This document shows positions 54,517 through 63,948 of a stretch of DNA of 64,000 bases, in pieces. The number at the start of each line of letters is the position of its first letter. Position 1 is the first letter of the stretch. A program made the translations under genes and the position numbers. The notes below the pieces were generated by a model that made no database searches, was not told the origin of the DNA, and worked only from the letters and a program-made list of their open reading frames with translations. Source of the stretch: Cymbomonas tetramitiformis (taxonomy: Eukaryota > Chlorophyta > Pyramimonadophyceae > Pyramimonadales > Pyramimonadaceae); contig LGRX02027794.1 in assembly GCA_001247695.2 (NCBI GenBank), positions 62,001 through 126,000 of the forward strand. The letters run 5' to 3'.

Positions 54517-57104
54517 GAAATCGGGCATTCTTTGATTTCATCGACCAGTTCCTTGTCATATTCATGGACGACACTATTGTATACAGTCCAGATTTTGACA
54601 GTCATGTGAAGCATGTTCGACAGTTCCTCCAGCGTTGCAGAGATCACCAGTTCTCCATCAGGCCTTCCGAGGTGGAGTTGTTCGTCAAATCTATAGATTT
54701 TATCGGACATCACATATCTGAAGCAGGCCTATCCATCATCGAAGACAGGATCAGAGCAGTCATGGCAATTCAGCCTCCAGTGTCTTATGGTCCTACCGTT
54801 GGAAAACAGCCTCTACGCCGTATGGCTAAAGATGGCAAGTCATCCCTTCGGTCATTCTTGGGCATGGTTGGTCAATTTAGGAGATTCATACCAAAGTTCT
54901 CCAAAGTTGCCGAACCTATCAATCGTCTCCTTAAAGATAATGCAGAGTTTGTCTGGGAAACTGAGCAGCAGCAGGCATTTGATAACCTCAAAAGTGCCAT
55001 CTGTAACGCTCCAGTATTACAGCTTCCAGATCAGAAACTGCCATCTATTTTGGAGGTCGATGGATCAGGCGCACACGTTGGCCAAGTATTACTCCAGGAT
55101 CAAGGAAAAGGTATGAAGCCATGTGGCTATCACAGCGTCACTCTATCCGATACACAGAGACGTTGGCCTATTCCCGAGATCGAGCTATTTGCCATTGTGG
55201 AAGGCTTCCGATTCTTTCGCCACATCTTGTTGGGAGCTCCTGAGACTATTGTACGCTCAGATCATCAGCCACTGGTTTATTTCCAGACCAAATCCACACT
55301 GAGCCCCAAACAGGCACGGTGGTTGGATGAGCTCTCTGAGTACAACTTCCGTATAGAGCATATTGCTGGCGATAAGAATAAGGTTGCAGACGCACTCACG
55401 CGTATCTCTACACTTTTTGAACTTACTGATTGTCTTCAACACATGGACATCAGTGAAGTCATTCCATCCGCAGATCCTACATTCATTGCTCTGATATCTT
55501 CTTCATCAGCTCATCAGCTACACGACATCATTATATCCGAATATGATCGTGACACATTTGCACATACTATTTTGGCTAAGCTGACATCATCGACTTCATC
55601 ACAGCCAGTCAGCAGCTACAGCTTCGAGCTCATTCAGGGGTTGATCTATCGTAAGACCATATATGGCAGACAGCTGTACATTCCACCAACAGCTAAAGTC
55701 CCCACAGATGACGGTGAGATCACACAACTTCGCCACATTCTTCTTCATGAGTGCCACTCAGCCACTATTTCTGGTCATGTAGGCAAAAATCGCATGCTTC
55801 ATCTTCTGCGTAGCCGGTATTATTGGCCAGGAATGACAACGGCAGCTATCAAGTACATTCGGAAGTGCACCGTTTGTCAGCGCCAGAAAACGAGGCGACA
55901 CAAGCCTTATGGTCAGGCACACATACGATATTCCGTGCCTAAGACAAAATGGCTTGATGTATCTCTTGATTGGAGCACTGATCTGCCTATCACCACTAAT
56001 GGGCACGACAGTATATTTGTGGTAATGTGCCAATTCTCTCATCGTTGTCATCTCATTCCCTTCAGCATGACCTGGACTGCTCAGCATACTGCTGCGATAT
56101 ATATGCGGCATATCTTCAAGCTCCATGGTCTTCCGAGGAACATCATCTCAGATCGAGACCCCAGATTCACCTCTACATTCTGGCAGACACTGTGGAAATC
56201 TACTGGTACGAGATTGTCCATGACATCGTCACACCATCCACAGTCGAATGCTGCCAATGAGAGAAGCCATGCCTTCATTGAGGACATCCTCAGGTAAATT
56301 TCAGATTGTTGATTCATGATTTGATTTCACCATCCTCTAGTTTACAAACTGATTAGTAGCATTTTCATTTTCAGGTGTTGTTGCAATGATACTTCAGCCA
56401 ATTCGTGGGAGGACAAGTTGCCTCTGGTGGAGTTTGCAATTAACAATACCGTTTCTGCATCAACTGGTTATTCACCATTTTATCTCGACTTGATGGCGCA
56501 ACCACTCTCGCCTCATGATCTGGTTATTACTATTCCGCCAGAAGCTCCTGTTCCAATACAAGAAGCTATTCGAGATCATTTTGACCAGTACTCGGCTGTT
56601 CATGCCAACGCGGTAGACAACATTTTCCGAGCAGCAGAAATTAGCCAAGCCAGATTCAATAAAACTCACATGCCTAAGCAGTTTGCAGTTGGGCAGAAAG
56701 TTCTTTTACGGACCGAGTTTATTCAATGGACTGGTTTGACAGAGGCAGGCAGACACTTTAAGCAGCCATATATTGGGCCGTTCACTATTTCCAAAGTGCT
56801 TAGCCATGGACGTGCATACGAGTTAGATTTCGGAAATCTTGATATCCGTATTCATCCGATACAGCCTGTTTCCAGATTAGAGCTGTACAACGACTCGATT
56901 CAAGCACCTTTGCCTCTGCCACAGATGATCACCGAAGAAGGGCAACCACTATTTGAGATATCACATATACTCTCGGATAAGTTCACTAGAGGTGTCAAAT
57001 ACTGTTTAGTACGATATGCAGGCTACGGTCCTGAGCATGACACCTGGGTCAAAGCCACAGAGCTGACCAATGCAGCAGACATTATAGCTGCCTATGAAGG
57101 CTAA
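54459..57104 (+). CDS. pol: Chromovirus Pol, second part: RT palm, RNase H, integrase, chromodomain, with one intron
   Basis: Reads from the RT thumb-side of the frameshift: FDFIDQFLVIFMDDTIVYS (FMDD for YVDD), then RNase H (ILEVDGSGAHVGQVLLQD, HQPLVYF, DKNKVADALTR). Integrase follows: H2C2 zinc finger (H...H...CTVCQ), catalytic core D in SLDWSTDL, D in IISDRDPRFTS, E in NAANERSHAFIED. A GT-AG intron at 56294-56374 (81 bp) then splits the integrase core; without splicing the frame ends at TAA. The second exon 56375-57104 continues LPLVEFAINN and a GPY-like region (KQPYIGPFTISKVL), and ends in a chromodomain (FEISHILSDKFTRGVKYCLVRYAGYGPEHDTWVKATEL), placing it among chromoviruses. The chromodomain probably targets integration to modified histones. 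Confidence 0.9.
56294..56374 (+). other. Spliceosomal-type intron inside the chromovirus integrase
   Basis: Donor CAG|GTAAAT, acceptor TTTTCATTTTCAG|GTG with a pyrimidine tract. Removal restores the frame (phase 2) and conserved integrase sequence on both sides. It contains in-frame stops. Confidence 0.82.
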
Positions 57105-58154
57105 ACATTATATTAAGCCTTATGCCCTTACTTCTTGTAATATATACTAATACATGTCGATCATCTATACAACCTTGCTCTTAATGTTTATCATTATGTT
57201 GCATTGAAGCAGGAATTGATCCTTCCTTGCTAAAGGTGTAGTGAGCCTTGTTCAAAATCATACCCTTGCACAGATACGCACACATGCGAGATATCATATC
57301 TGTGGATAAATAAAAAAACTGCTAAAGGCTACCTTTGCCAAAACCGTGGTTTGTCATCGGATTCTTGGCCAGTCATCCGAAGCTACCGGAGATAATGACT
57401 GAGGTAGAAGGAGTTGTGATCCTAAGTTGTGCTTGACAAACATGACTAAATAAATTTCACATTAGTACGTGGCGAATTCATTCTCACTCATCGCGATAGA
57501 TGTTCGTCAAAGCGTGCGTACTGGACAAAAATATTGAGGAGTTGAGCAGACTGGTTAAGGATTATAAGTCCAATTCCGTTAAGCAGGGCCGCTCCGTTTG
57601 CATTAAAACAAGCCCCTTTGTTCGTTTATTATCGAAATCGGGCTCCCCATCACCGCCTAGGATCCTCCAAAGTAGCTTAAGGAGGAGAGGAAGAGTTGGG
57701 TGCACTATATCAGGCCGAGAATCGTTCGAATATAATTCGTTATAATCGTGGGATCATCGATCGCGCAAAGGCGACGACGGCTAGCGCAAATAATCCGTAA
57801 CGTAGACTTCGGATGCTTTGAATCGTCTAGCACATACATGATAACGTGTGGATCAATCAGTAATCCAGCGTAGGATTGTATCGCAAAAACGCTCTTCATT
57901 GAACCTTGGAACGTCACTCAACGATACGATTTCCGGAAAGGTGGGCTGCATCCTAAGGACTGTATGGCTAAATGCCTAAGGTGAGGGACTAAAGTGGACT
58001 CAGTTCCCCCCAATAACCTAAAAGCACCATGAGGGACGCCTCAAATCGGTGTAAGAAGACTGGTACCAGCAAGAAGCGACAACAACAAAGACATCAAAGA
58101 CATATACAAAGGTATGCCCGTTGTGAGGTCACAACTCTCTTAAGAGGGGAGATC
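57105..58154 (+). other. 3' non-coding region of the LTR element with a polypurine tract
   Basis: No gene. It ends in TTAAGAGGGGAGATC, a good polypurine tract directly before the LTR at 58155, which argues that this LTR is a 3' LTR. The chromovirus coding region ends about 1 kb upstream in the same orientation, so this is probably its 3' untranslated region. Confidence 0.5.
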
Positions 58155-58778
58155 TGTCAGGGTTATGACCGATGGCATACATGTCATACATGTCATACAT
58201 GTCATACCTGTCATACATGTCATACCATGTCATGTCATGTCATGTCATGTCATATATTATTATGACAGTCGGTCATGTCATATATTATTATGACAGTCGA
58301 CAGTATGGTCGATCATGACTGTACAGGTCGAGTCGCGTCATACATTTATGACAGTCGTCGGTACGGTCGACGATGACTGTACATGTCGCCAGATGATTAT
58401 GTCATATCATCAGGCATCCCTGTCATCGAGAGTTCGTATGATTGAACTCGAAGATGGCAAAGCAAAGATACATCTTGGAAACAAACCAAGAACCATCTTT
58501 AGCTTCCAGCATGCGCGGAACTCGCATGTGCGGCATGAACGAACTAGTCGTTATTACCATGCTGGTCGTTCAACCTACGTCTCGGGTTCACAACCCAATG
58601 GCGGTACCATCTAAGATGATGGGTGACGTAGGTATAAAAGTGAGGAAGCGTTGTGCTTCAGCGGATCTTCTCACAGAAGCCTGCACTCATCCCCGCTCAT
58701 TACTTACGCGTGTGTTACCGTCCCATAACACAGCGCTTTATATCAATATACTGAGGGCTCGCTTATCTAGCCCTAACA
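58155..58778 (+). mobile_element. LTR (624 bp), probably the 3' LTR of the chromovirus
   Basis: TGTCAGGG...CCTAACA, nearly identical to the solo LTR at 45716-46297 but with extra ATGTCATAC units and a ~30-bp duplication (TATGACAGTCGGTC..) near its start. It is preceded by a polypurine tract and followed directly by AT-rich viral DNA. Flanks AGATC and ATCAG do not match, as expected for the inner side of a 3' LTR. Its end supplies the stop codon of the truncated viral gene at 58773-59015. Confidence 0.82.
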
Positions 58779-59015
58779 ATCAGTTTGTAATTTCATGAAT
58801 TCTCTTTGATTATTTACATCAGAATTATCAATAAAATCAATATCATTTTGATATAAAAAATCTGAAGCCATATGAATTGTTTGACAAGGGTTTGAATTAT
58901 CACCTATTTGATTTACATTTATTTGATTAATTGTTAAAGGGTCAGGAATATTTGTAGATGGAGTTTGATTTCCATTAAATGTACTCGCAACTATGTTATT
59001 TCCGAATGAAGACAT
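58773..59015 (-). pseudogene. Truncated third copy of the MSSFGN protein family
   Basis: Starts MSSFGNNIVAST at 59015. It reads through 77 codons of AT-rich viral sequence, then takes its last Cys codon and TAG from the end of the LTR, so the original 3' end is lost. The N-terminal 9 residues match the two upstream paralogues; the rest (Asn/Asp-rich, with NINQIGDNSN) has diverged. Upstream sequence TATATAATG-like as in its neighbours. Function unknown; possibly a virion surface protein. Confidence 0.65.
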
Positions 59016-59041
59016 TATATATCATAATACAAGTTTTAAAT

Positions 59042-59389
59042 TTACGGTTGAGCAAGTTTCATATATACAGTTCCAAATTTATCAGCTGGATTCGTTTCGA
59101 ATACATATAATCCATTTACTTGTGTAATTTCTTCAATCGGAGGAACGTTATTTGTGTCTACGATAGGCAAACCTTCAAATCTAACTTTCATTTTATTTTC
59201 TTTTGCAGCCATATTCAAACTTGTAACACCCGGGTCACCACTTTGACTTCCATCAATATCCATTTTTATGATATTTGCTCCAACCATTTGAAAAGTTGTT
59301 CTTGTTACTTTATTTTTAGCACCAATAAACACACCGTCATTAACTTTGATATTCTTATCTAAAACAAAATCATTTCCAAAGGAAGACAT
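59042..59389 (-). CDS. MSSFGN-family small protein 2 (115 aa), virus-like block
   Basis: Complete ORF, MSSFGNDFVLDKNIKVNDGV at the N-terminus, followed by a predicted all-beta pattern (VFIGAKNKVTRTTFQMVG, GLYVFETNPADKF). It shares MSSFGNDFVL and the pattern 'V-x-D-G-(M/V)-(I/F)-I-G' with the next paralogue, which suggests a repeated beta-sheet fold such as a fibre or spike. ATG is preceded within 10 nt by TATATA. Third-last gene in a codirectional run downstream of the capsid-like gene. Not recognised beyond that. Confidence 0.7.
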   Translation of the reverse strand: MSSFGNDFVLDKNIKVNDGVFIGAKNKVTRTTFQMVGANIIKMDIDGSQSGDPGVTSLNMAAKENKMKVRFEGLPIVDTNNVPPIEEITQVNGLYVFETNPADKFGTVYMKLAQP

Positions 59390-59421
59390 TATATATTATA
59401 CATTTATTTAATATTTTCTGA

Positions 59422-59688
59422 TTAAGGGAAAATTTTCAATACATTTGTGGCGTTTCTATAAATCTGACCACCTTGTAGATTATGTACTGTGCCGTCAATC
59501 GTAAAAGTTGCATCATCAGTAGATAACGGCGTTCGATAAAAACGTACATCTGATATGGTATCGGCACTTGGGAAAATGTGCAGAATTTTATTTTCGGTAC
59601 CGGTATCTTGACTATACCCGCCAATAATCATACCATCTTTTACAGTAAATCTACTACCTAAAACAAAATCATTTCCGAAAGAAGACAT
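59422..59688 (-). CDS. MSSFGN-family small protein 1 (88 aa), virus-like block
   Basis: Complete ORF beginning MSSFGNDFVLGSRFTVKDGM, paralogous to the 59042-59389 product. Beta-rich, with DVRFYRTPL and FTIDGTVHNLQGGQIY. ATG preceded by TATATATATA. Tandem duplication of this gene three times is a clear feature of the block. Possible minor virion protein; inference only. Confidence 0.7.
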   Translation of the reverse strand: MSSFGNDFVLGSRFTVKDGMIIGGYSQDTGTENKILHIFPSADTISDVRFYRTPLSTDDATFTIDGTVHNLQGGQIYRNATNVLKIFP

Positions 59689-59713
59689 TATATATATATC
59701 CTATAAATTAATT

Positions 59714-60031
59714 TTATTTCACAAAGAATGTCGGAGCCAAAGGTGCCAGTTTATTGTTTAATGGATGAATATTGGGAAATGAAAACATAGCATTTTGTTT
59801 TGTAATTTTAGCACCGTGTCCTAATGTATATGATTTGAAACCTGACATAGGGTCCACATTAGAAACTCTTGCCGGTGGTCGCAAATCTTGTATTGTTTTA
59901 CATGGAACAATCATCATCGAAGAACTTCGAAAGCCTGAAGTTAACATCATATTTGGTAATTTAACATCGACTTTTCCTAATGGTTTATTTCCTAAGTTTG
60001 AAGCAAAAATTTGTCCCGCTTGTTCAGCCAT
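59714..60031 (-). CDS. 105-aa conserved-looking protein of the virus-like block
   Basis: Complete ORF between the capsid-like gene and the MSSFGN genes. Met/Pro-rich with MMIVPCKTIQDLRPPARV and a C-terminal PTFFVK. No membrane helix. Start ATG preceded by TATATAATTATGG. Likely structural by position; family not recognised. Confidence 0.65.
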   Translation of the reverse strand: MAEQAGQIFASNLGNKPLGKVDVKLPNMMLTSGFRSSSMMIVPCKTIQDLRPPARVSNVDPMSGFKSYTLGHGAKITKQNAMFSFPNIHPLNNKLAPLAPTFFVK

Positions 60032-60061
60032 AATTATATATAATTACAATTAAATTAGTTT

Positions 60062-61408
60062 TTATACAACCACTTCAATCATTCTTCCCATCCCGATACG
60101 AATAATACTTGTGCATTGTGCAATAATAAATGTTTCGTTATTCGTCAAAGGTGTTTGAAGTGGGTCTGCGGTTGATGATTTTTGAGTTTGAAGAAAGAAT
60201 GAAGAATTCAAACCCCGGGTATCTATTCCACTACAATTACGGGGTCCCATACCAGGCATAGGCATATTTAATCGAAGCATAGCAGTCCAATAAGAATTGT
60301 ACCAATTTTCTAAAGAATTAACTTTACAACCTGAATCGTCGGAATAATTATCAGCTTTACCAATAGTGACCAAGTTAAAAGCATCGAGAGCGGTGGCACG
60401 ATAATTTGGATAATAAATTGAGTTGACATTATATTGCCAAGATTGAATGTCTCCAGAATAAAATCTAAAATAACTTGGAACGAAAGTAGCACCTATTTTA
60501 TTATCAATTTTATGCAAACCTTTATTAACAGAACTGTAATCTGAAGGCCTTTGAACAGCGTATAACATATCCAAAGATTGCGCCGACAAAGAGAATCGAT
60601 TCGATTTGGTCATTTCCGTTTGAGTATCTTGAAAGGTAAAATAATTAGTGAAAGGCATCTCAATATAAGAATCTTCTTTTAGTTTTCTTTCGACAGCACT
60701 ATCGTAAACACCATTTGAAAATGTAATTGTTTCAATTGTAAAATGCAAATCAGTCAATTTCCATGTCGCACTTTTAGCAAGTTCGGCTTCCGCTGTTCCG
60801 GTAAATGCAACACCGGCCCCTAATGATTTTTGATATGCACCCAACACCTCCGGTCCATGCATAAAAAAACGTAACTGAATGCTAGGAAGTAACGCAGTAT
60901 CCAGGTAGTCAGGTGAAGATTCCCCTATAAATTGTAGGAAATTATTCAAAATATATGGTCTTTCTTCTTGATAATAAATATCGGTTTTAACATTTATTTC
61001 TTGATTTTTCAAAACTCTTTGATAAGATACTTCTTTATTCAACGTTGTTTTAAGATTGTCCAAAACCGTTGATACCGTTGAATATTGACTCATGCCACTC
61101 GGAATAGCTATTCCACCGCTGTAAATTTCTACACGAGAAATCAATTTTTCGATTCCATTTGGCAAAGTTGTGATAACTGAATCAGCTTGATTTGCGGCGT
61201 CCGTACAAGCTATGGCAGTATTGTTAGCACGACCTTTACAATGCATACTTAAACTTTTCAGATTACACAAAACATTAACTGGAAGATTCAAAGTTATAAC
61301 ACCGTAAGGATTTACTTCGGTCAAGTTTGTCGTTTCAAGACGAAAATACTGAGTACTATATCCACTTAGTTTTTGAAGTCCAAATGCAAGACTATACGGT
61401 AAAGACAT
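60062..61408 (-). CDS. Major-capsid-like protein (448 aa), putative double jelly-roll
   Basis: Complete ORF, all-beta in character. It contains segments typical of double jelly-roll capsids of polinton-like and related viruses: LNLPVNVLCNLKSLSMHCKG, then IEKLISRVEIYSGG (an R-(V/I)-E-(I/V)-Y-x-x-G strand-turn), YIEMPFTNYFTFQ, QSWQYNVNSIYY, WTAMLRLNMPMPG. Length (448) is within the range for such proteins. It is the largest product of the block and is followed by small genes in the same direction, as in late gene clusters. No RNA-virus or retroelement features. The assignment is pattern-based; structure prediction would settle it. No stop or frameshift, so this gene is intact. Confidence 0.6.
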   Translation of the reverse strand: MSLPYSLAFGLQKLSGYSTQYFRLETTNLTEVNPYGVITLNLPVNVLCNLKSLSMHCKGRANNTAIACTDAANQADSVITTLPNGIEKLISRVEIYSGGIAIPSGMSQYSTVSTVLDNLKTTLNKEVSYQRVLKNQEINVKTDIYYQEERPYILNNFLQFIGESSPDYLDTALLPSIQLRFFMHGPEVLGAYQKSLGAGVAFTGTAEAELAKSATWKLTDLHFTIETITFSNGVYDSAVERKLKEDSYIEMPFTNYFTFQDTQTEMTKSNRFSLSAQSLDMLYAVQRPSDYSSVNKGLHKIDNKIGATFVPSYFRFYSGDIQSWQYNVNSIYYPNYRATALDAFNLVTIGKADNYSDDSGCKVNSLENWYNSYWTAMLRLNMPMPGMGPRNCSGIDTRGLNSSFFLQTQKSSTADPLQTPLTNNETFIIAQCTSIIRIGMGRMIEVVV

Positions 61409-61434
61409 TTTTCTATAATATATATAATATAATT

Positions 61435-62430
61435 TTAATTCACATATTCTTTTAATTTCAAAGATAATGCATAGTTTATAGATTGTTCATTTCCATTTCG
61501 GGAAACGGCTGTAGGAATTAGTCTGGATTTATTATCGGTAATTGAAATTCTTAATTGAGAAAATTGAGAAGCTTGCACATCGATAGAAAAGTTTTCATCA
61601 TAATCTAAATAAGTAATAAATTGATTAGTTAAATCTGACGGTAACAATACTTTTCCTAAAATGTCGCTACTAATGATTTGATTTTCTTTAAAATTATTAG
61701 AAAGATTTGTGCTTTGTAAATTATTTGTGGGCAACGTAGTAATTCTTAAATAAATAGCATCGTTTGTTTGTAAATTACCAGGAAATTTGGAAATAAATAC
61801 TTCATCTACGGTTCCGATATCGAACAAATCTTCAATCTGTGAAATGTTTGTAAGACAAGCAACTGATTTGTTTGTTTTTCCTCCAACTACTTGGTCAACA
61901 TCGTTATACTTTCCTGGTGAATTAAAGATATCATTCAATGCATCATCTAATGGACTGCCAGGCACTGCTTGGAAATCACCGGTTATCGAAAATGCAACAA
62001 ATTTGATATTCGGAGCAGGTTTACTAAGTGTAATAGTGAAATGTCCAGAAATTGCATCGTAAGTAACATCAACTCTATCTGCAGGCCTTGCAAACCCAAA
62101 GTTGGCGACAAGAACATCTAAAATAATCGTTTCTAAAATAGTTTTAATATCATCTAAATCTGTATAATTTCCATCAGGTATTCGACATTCATAGTTTTAT
62201 TCATACAAATCATCAGAAGTCGTATTAGCTATATAGAAAATTCCGTTATATTCATTGATGGTATACCAAGTCTTTGCAGCCGAAAAACTGTTTACAATTA
62301 TCTTCAATTTGTTTGTATTTTTATAATTTGTTAATTGTGTTGGTATATTGATATTGATAATTCTGGAATCACCAAACGATGAAAGGTCTTCACTTGATAA
62401 ATAAAGTGTACGTTCAGATATTACACTCAT
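61435..62430 (-). pseudogene. Structural-like protein gene with an in-frame TAA (332 codons)
   Basis: ATG at 62430 opens MSVISERTLYLSSEDLSSFG, a start seen in minor structural proteins of large and polinton-like DNA viruses. The frame meets TAA at 62199-62197 after ...TSDDLYE, then continues in the same frame without another stop to 61435. Sequence on both sides is coherent and of the same composition (NYECRIPDGNYTDL after the stop), so this is one gene with a point nonsense mutation, or a readthrough/reassigned stop. Downstream internal Met codons exist (first at 61965) but would give an N-terminally lost product. Directly upstream of the capsid-like gene. Confidence 0.72.
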
Positions 62431-62647
62431 GACTATCTCTATTTATAATATCAATATAGTTTTTATTCATTTCAATATCTTCCTTTGAATCTCTATTCAA
62501 TGGTAAAGGTAATTCAATGTTTCCATTATACATATCGTCATATAGTTTTGGTCTTTTGATATAATCATCAACAATCAATTCAATATAAAATGTGGATAAA
62601 TCAGGGTACAAAATCTGAGCATTTTTTATCAAGTGTTCACGTTCCAT
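62414..62647 (-). CDS. 77-aa hypothetical protein of the virus-like block
   Basis: Complete ORF overlapping the next gene start by 17 nt. Acidic/basic helical composition (HLIKNAQILYPDLSTFYIELIV, EDIEMNKNYIDIIN). The tight overlap suggests co-transcription. Not recognised. Confidence 0.6.
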   Translation of the reverse strand: MEREHLIKNAQILYPDLSTFYIELIVDDYIKRPKLYDDMYNGNIELPLPLNRDSKEDIEMNKNYIDIINRDSHECNI

Positions 62648-62706
62648 AATTTACCAAAACATTATTATTTTTATCTGATATCACATTTTCGTTAATAGAT
62701 GTATAC

Positions 62707-63948
62707 TTATTTGATTGTGATTTCTCTATTTCTATCAAACGATGTCGTTCTTTGAGGACCTTTGTTTGATATATAATCAGCCAATAATCTTGCTTCTAAG
62801 GGTGCGTCGTCATGCAAGTATTTTTTGTCGATATCGAAATTCACTCCTAACAGTCCTAATGGATTCAAATCTTCTGAAATTCGATTGTTAAATTCATCAC
62901 TTCCAACATTTTTTGAAGAAAGATTTCTTGCGTCATTCAAAGCATTTCCGAACATCAACACATCGAGTCCGGTCCCTATAGTATTAAATGTAGATTTCAA
63001 TAAATTTACCTTATTAACTTTGTTATTCTTTGGCATTTGAAAGAACTGTTTGAGATTATGCGGCGAAGTGATATATTGATACGGTGCTTTGAATAAATCA
63101 TAAGGGTTCTTGTTTTCGAAGTAATGAAACAACTTTCTATTTGAATTTGATGGTATTTTCAAAGCTCCCGCAGTGGCCCAATCAGTTACAACTCGATGAA
63201 TATTTTGTGGTGAATTACCATTGACCTTTGGGGTGAATACATGTGAAAGAAAGGGGTTGAAGGTCGTTGATTGAACATTGAATTTCTCACCGACATGAAT
63301 GGATTTCGCACCGCCCAAAGATGTCCCTAACAATTCAATGTCATGATTAGGATACTTTTTCAACGTGTCTAAATATACCTTTTCAGCCCTTAAAAATGAA
63401 TCTCGTGTTTCATGTTTACCTTTAATCACCGAAAATATGTCCGCTTTATCTTCATTTAAGTAGGATGGATTTGACGACGCACCGTGATATGCAATATGTA
63501 TTTGATTATTTCCATTATTGAGTACTACGGCGTCATAATTTGAAAGCTCCGGGTCGATATTGAATTGATTGTTGAGAATATCTTTATTCAATTGTCTTTG
63601 AGCGGTCACATAGGTGTTATGTTCATAACCGCCCGGAAATGATAAATCAGATTGATAATTTCTTGAACCGAGATAAGAAGATATTCCAACATGGAGAGCC
63701 TTTTCCCTAAGACTATTGGGAAACGATTGTTGAATTTGTGACGGTTGCAAATCACCTAATTGTTTGAACAAGCTATTCATTTGAACTCTATATCGTTTCT
63801 TTTCACTTTCATTTGACTCATACCTTTTATTCAAATCTGAAACTGAATATATATTATTGTTATTTTGAAAATCAAGTATCTTGTTCGATGAATTTAACAC
63901 TTTATTGTTGCAGAAATTATTCAATGGTGAGCACAAAGACCCTTGCAT
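62707..63948 (-). CDS. Lipase-like (alpha/beta hydrolase) protein, 413 aa, virus-like block
   Basis: Complete ORF from the ATG at 63948. The middle holds IHIAYHGASSNP (oxyanion-strand-like), a helix, then DIELLGTSLGGAKSIHVGE, whose GTSLGG matches the GxSxG nucleophile elbow of class-3-type lipases. TTFNPFLSHVF and VVTDWATAGAL follow as plausible Asp-bearing segments, and FHYFENKNPYDL may supply the His. N-terminal ~100 residues are Asn/Ser-rich and C-terminal region helical. A virion-associated lipase could help cross host or vesicle membranes, as phospholipase domains do in other viruses; that role is inference. ATG preceded by TATATTAGT. Substrate unknown. Confidence 0.6.
   Translation of the reverse strand: MQGSLCSPLNNFCNNKVLNSSNKILDFQNNNNIYSVSDLNKRYESNESEKKRYRVQMNSLFKQLGDLQPSQIQQSFPNSLREKALHVGISSYLGSRNYQSDLSFPGGYEHNTYVTAQRQLNKDILNNQFNIDPELSNYDAVVLNNGNNQIHIAYHGASSNPSYLNEDKADIFSVIKGKHETRDSFLRAEKVYLDTLKKYPNHDIELLGTSLGGAKSIHVGEKFNVQSTTFNPFLSHVFTPKVNGNSPQNIHRVVTDWATAGALKIPSNSNRKLFHYFENKNPYDLFKAPYQYITSPHNLKQFFQMPKNNKVNKVNLLKSTFNTIGTGLDVLMFGNALNDARNLSSKNVGSDEFNNRISEDLNPLGLLGVNFDIDKKYLHDDAPLEARLLADYISNKGPQRTTSFDRNREITIK

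Noticed and set aside
58150..58783. TSD for the LTR at 58155-58778
   Set aside because: Flanks AGATC/ATCAG share only ATC; a polypurine tract upstream indicates a 3' LTR rather than a solo insertion.
60310..60492. Small hydrophobic 60-aa minus frame inside the capsid-like gene
   Set aside because: Alternative-frame shadow of the 448-aa gene in AT-rich DNA; hydrophobicity comes from T-rich codons.
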